Source of the DNA: Candidatus Kaiserbacteria bacterium CG_4_10_14_0_2_um_filter_50_16
GTDB taxonomy: Bacteria > Patescibacteriota > Minisyncoccia > Phycocordibacterales > Phycocordibacteraceae
Length of the DNA: 15,145 bases
Assembly (NCBI GenBank): GCA_002793115.1
Contig: PFPP01000006.1
Coordinates: 1-15,145 of the forward strand
Direction of reading: 5' to 3'
The position numbers and the translations under genes were made by a program. Below the pieces are notes generated by a model that saw only the letters and a list, made by a program, of their open reading frames with translations, ran no database searches and was not told the origin of the DNA. Each line of letters opens with the position of its first letter. The first letter of the stretch is position 1. This document shows positions 12,755 through 15,145 of the stretch, in pieces.

Positions 12755-14752
12755 TCACTTTCTTTTCTTCCCTTCCAATTTGTACAGCTCATCACGGATG
12801 AGGGCGGCGGTTTCGAAGTTGAGTTGTGCCACTGCCTCCGACATTTCTTCCCTCTTGCGTTTAATAAATGCCTTTGGATCGTCTTTATATGCGAGCTTAT
12901 CGAGTACAAGAAGCTCGTCGATGGTTCGCTGGTGCTCGGTGCGCATACTTGCCGCAATGTCGTGGATTTCTTTATGGATAGTTTTCGGCGTGATGTGGTG
13001 TTTCTTATTGTGCGCAACTTGGAGCGCACGACGGCGATTCGTCTCGTCAATGGCGTGCTCCAACGAGCTGGTCATTACATCGGCATAAAGAATGACGCGA
13101 CCGAGCACGTTACGCGCCGCGCGGCCGATGGTCTGTATAAGCGACGTCTCGCTCCGAAGGAATCCTTCTTTATCGGCGTCCAAGATACCGATGAACTCTA
13201 CTTCGGGCAGGTCAAGCCCTTCGCGAAGCAAGTTTACGCCGACTAAGATATCGAATTCTCCTTTGCGGAAGTTAGTGAGGATGTCGATGCGATCCATTGT
13301 TTTCACATCCGAATGGAGATATCTTGCTTCAATTCCCTTCTCGCGCAAGAATGCTGAAAGATCTTCAGCCATCTGCTTCGTTAAAGTTGTCGCGAGCACT
13401 CTGCCGCCGCTTCTTATTACTTTTTCTGCCTCTTCTATAAAATCTGCAATTTGTCCTTTATACTCTTTTGATTCAACGACACCTCGGACTACGAGTTCGG
13501 GATCGATAAGACCAGTCGGGCGGATAACCTGCTCAACAACTTGTTCAGAGTGCGCCCGCTCATACGGCCCCGGCGTTGCGCTCGTATACAATACCTGCCC
13601 GATCCTCTCTTCAAACTCCTCGAACGTAAGCGGGCGATTGTCGCGTGCCGACGGTAAGCGAAAACCGTATTCAATCAATACATCTTTGCGTGATTTGTCG
13701 CCCGCATACATGCCACCAATTTGTGGAACGGTAACATGCGACTCATCGATGACCGTGAGAAATCCTTCTGGAAAATACGAGAGAAGCGTGTACGGCGGCT
13801 GACCCGGCTTCCGCCCGTCGAAGTGGCGGGAATAATTCTCGATGCCGCTCGTGTAGCCGACCTCGCGAATAAGAGCGAGATCGTAGAGCGTTCGGCGCTT
13901 CAATCGTTCAGCCTCTAGCGGCTTTTCTTCGCGCCTGAAACGAGCGAGCTGCTTTTCGAGTTCGAGTTTTATGTCCTCTATGGCGCGAGTGCGTTCGTCT
14001 TTACTCGTGATGAAATGTTTTGCAGGAAAAACGAAAACTGATTTTGGTTCTTTAATCTTTGTACGCGAAATCGGATCGAGTTGTTCAATGTGAGCGACTG
14101 CGTCATTCTCGAAAACAATACGATATATAACACGCTCGTTGACCGGCATAAACTCAAGTGAGTTGCCGATAGCACGCACCTGCCCCGGATTCAAGTCGGC
14201 ATTCGTCCGCTCAAAATAGATACCAATGAGTTTCCGAATAAGCGCCGCGCGATTCTCAATACTTCCATTCGCAATCTTTACATGCACTTTCTCGTATTCT
14301 TCAGGTGAACCGAGTCCGTAGATAGCCGAGACAGAAGCAACAATGATGACATCCTTACGCGTCAAGAGCGCCTGCGTCGCAGCGTGGCGCAAGCGGTCTA
14401 TTTCGGCATTGATCATTGCTTCTTTTTCTATGTAAGTATCTGAACGTGCGATGTACGCTTCTGGCTGATAGTAGTCGTAGTAGGAGACGAAATAATGCAC
14501 AGCATTTTCAGGGAAAAATTCCCGATACTCTTGCGCGAGCTGGGCCGCGAGCGTTTTATTGTGTGCGAGCACCAAGGTCGGCTTGTCATACTTTGCGATG
14601 ATATTCGCAATCGTGAATGTTTTTCCGCTTCCCGTCACGCCAAAGAGCGTCTGGTGTCGTAAACCACGCTCAAGTCCTTCTTCAAGCTTCCGTATTGCTT
14701 CCGGCTGGTCCCCAGCCGGCGCCCATGGGGTGTGGAGTTTAAGATTAGCCAT
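12755..14752 (-). CDS. uvrB: UvrABC excinuclease subunit B
   Basis: UvrB is the helicase-like subunit that verifies damage and positions UvrC. Start ATG 14752 gives the normal MANLKLHTPWAPAGDQPEAI opening; 665 residues is standard. Visible motifs: Walker A GVTGSGKT (38-45), the damage-probing beta-hairpin YYDYYQPEAY (91-100), DESH box (336-339), GVNLLREGLDLPE (505-517), QTIGRAAR (540-547), and a C-terminal UVR motif at about 627-660 (FIKRKREEMSEAVAQLNFET) that pairs with the UVR motif of UvrC. Nothing is missing. Its start overlaps the tgt stop by 8 nt, and uvrA begins 43 nt after its TGA. No Shine-Dalgarno; translation is probably coupled to tgt. Confidence 0.97.
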   Translation of the reverse strand: MANLKLHTPWAPAGDQPEAIRKLEEGLERGLRHQTLFGVTGSGKTFTIANIIAKYDKPTLVLAHNKTLAAQLAQEYREFFPENAVHYFVSYYDYYQPEAYIARSDTYIEKEAMINAEIDRLRHAATQALLTRKDVIIVASVSAIYGLGSPEEYEKVHVKIANGSIENRAALIRKLIGIYFERTNADLNPGQVRAIGNSLEFMPVNERVIYRIVFENDAVAHIEQLDPISRTKIKEPKSVFVFPAKHFITSKDERTRAIEDIKLELEKQLARFRREEKPLEAERLKRRTLYDLALIREVGYTSGIENYSRHFDGRKPGQPPYTLLSYFPEGFLTVIDESHVTVPQIGGMYAGDKSRKDVLIEYGFRLPSARDNRPLTFEEFEERIGQVLYTSATPGPYERAHSEQVVEQVIRPTGLIDPELVVRGVVESKEYKGQIADFIEEAEKVIRSGGRVLATTLTKQMAEDLSAFLREKGIEARYLHSDVKTMDRIDILTNFRKGEFDILVGVNLLREGLDLPEVEFIGILDADKEGFLRSETSLIQTIGRAARNVLGRVILYADVMTSSLEHAIDETNRRRALQVAHNKKHHITPKTIHKEIHDIAASMRTEHQRTIDELLVLDKLAYKDDPKAFIKRKREEMSEAVAQLNFETAALIRDELYKLEGKKRK

Positions 14753-15145
14753 AGTAGTCGCGGATGAAATCGGCGCGATAGTCGTCGAATCGTCCATCGA
14801 GTATCGCTTGGCGCGCGCCGGAGACAAGTTGCAGGATGAATCCGAGGTTGTGCATCGAGGCGATGATAGCGCCGAGCATCTCGTTCGATCGGACGAGGTG
14901 TGAGACATACGCAAGTGTAAACCCTGAAGTCTGACTTCTGGAATTCGTATTGAAGTCAGACTTCAATCCAAGTTCGGAAAGTGAGGTGAAGTCGTTGCGA
15001 TATCGGCCATTGCGTAAATGGATAACGCCATGAGACGTATAGATAGAACCGTGGCGACCGAGCCGCGTTGGCGCGACGCAGTCGAAGAGATCCATACCGT
15101 TTGCAATACCCTCTAACATGTCTCCAGGCTCGCCGATGCCGAGAA
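14745..15145 (-). CDS. tgt: Queuine/preQ1 tRNA-guanine transglycosylase, C-terminal part (runs off the right edge)
   Basis: Tgt exchanges guanine at position 34 of certain tRNAs for queuine or preQ1. The fragment begins LGIGEPGDMLEGIANGMDLF, matching the family's 'GVGEPEDLL..I..GVD.FDCV.PTR' block including FDCVAPTR. It ends with AYVSHL, SNEMLG, MHNLGFILQL and DGRFDDYRADFI as in complete Tgts. The zinc site is striking: between FTSLSEL and AYVSHL, where CxCxxC is expected, there is instead LKSDFNTNSRSQTSGF, encoded mainly by the family 1 palindromic element. The zinc-ligand His (MHN) is present but no Cys is. Either zinc binding is lost or the gene is decaying; the frame is intact. First gene of the visible operon, overlapping uvrB by 8 nt. 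The catalytic aspartates lie outside the window. Confidence 0.92.
   Translation of the reverse strand, partial: LGIGEPGDMLEGIANGMDLFDCVAPTRLGRHGSIYTSHGVIHLRNGRYRNDFTSLSELGLKSDFNTNSRSQTSGFTLAYVSHLVRSNEMLGAIIASMHNLGFILQLVSGARQAILDGRFDDYRADFIRDYYG
14926..14967 (-). repeat. Two-hairpin palindromic element, copy B, inside tgt (family 1)
   Basis: A 13-nt palindrome (GAAGTC-T-GACTTC, 14926-14938), a 10-nt linker and a 19-nt palindrome (ATTGAAGTC-A-GACTTCAAT, 14949-14967). It matches copy A in uvrC over its length with a few substitutions and a one-base indel in the linker. Because of the indel, the second half is translated in a different frame from copy A, yet both stay open. Substitutions inside the 19-nt palindrome fall at its centre. 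Confidence 0.8.

Noticed and set aside
12712..13050. Upstream extension of uvrA by 113 codons
   Set aside because: It lies in another frame of uvrB and through the intergenic hairpin; UvrA similarity begins after ATG 12711.
14701..14720. Perfect-looking palindrome CCGGCTGG...CCAGCCGG at the uvrB start
   Set aside because: It encodes the universally conserved PAGDQP motif of UvrB, so it is explained by coding constraint and not by an inserted repeat.
14753..14914. Upstream extension of uvrB by 54 codons
   Set aside because: It is a shadow of tgt; UvrB begins normally at ATG 14752.

Overview
The window looks like a chromosomal segment of a small-genome Patescibacteria/CPR bacterium, most likely Parcubacteria-like (inference). 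Reasons: very tight gene packing, compact forms of UvrA and UvrC, a soluble PAS histidine kinase beside DUF1059 and SpoIIAA-like proteins, four tRNA genes without encoded CCA, and several families of short palindromes inside coding regions. TGA is an ordinary stop (ends the VanY and UvrB genes), so the TGA=Gly code of Gracilibacteria/SR1 is not in use.

Positions 1-1743 are a gene graveyard: an IS3-type transposase OrfB remnant running off the left edge, the first ~65 codons of a sigma-70 gene broken where it meets that remnant, a transposase OrfA N-terminal remnant, a small unrecognised gene (540-848, minus), and an L-lactate permease gene lacking its start, with an internal deletion and frame change. 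Positions 1814-3955 (plus strand) hold three envelope genes: a membrane-anchored VanY-type D,D-carboxypeptidase, a PAP2 phosphatase and a VanZ/YjdF-like membrane protein overlapping it.

Positions 3964-7323 (minus strand) hold a compact four-gene signalling operon: SpoIIAA/STAS-like protein, DUF1059 protein, soluble PAS-HAMP-like-PAS histidine kinase, and a response regulator made only of two receiver domains. It is followed by tRNA-Ala(CGC) with its own promoter. A cluster of tRNA-Ala(UGC), tRNA-Val(CAC) and tRNA-Pro(CGG) lies at 7412-7689.

Positions 7843-15145 (minus strand) form a dense operon tgt-uvrB-uvrA-uvrC-ddl. It brings all three UvrABC excision-repair genes together, between a queuine tRNA-ribosyltransferase and D-Ala-D-Ala ligase. 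Its coding regions carry short palindromic elements that keep the reading frame open: three families in uvrC, one of which recurs in tgt exactly where the zinc-binding cysteines should be, plus a further hairpin between uvrB and uvrA. This resembles the Rickettsia palindromic-element phenomenon and is the most noteworthy feature here. UvrC also lacks the usual cysteine cluster and the C-terminal helix-hairpin-helix domain, and UvrA lacks a large internal insertion.

A second window-wide pattern is a -10-like hexamer 6-8 nt upstream of the ATG in six genes, usually without a Shine-Dalgarno sequence, suggesting leaderless mRNAs. No CRISPR array, rRNA, origin or convincing rho-independent terminator was seen.
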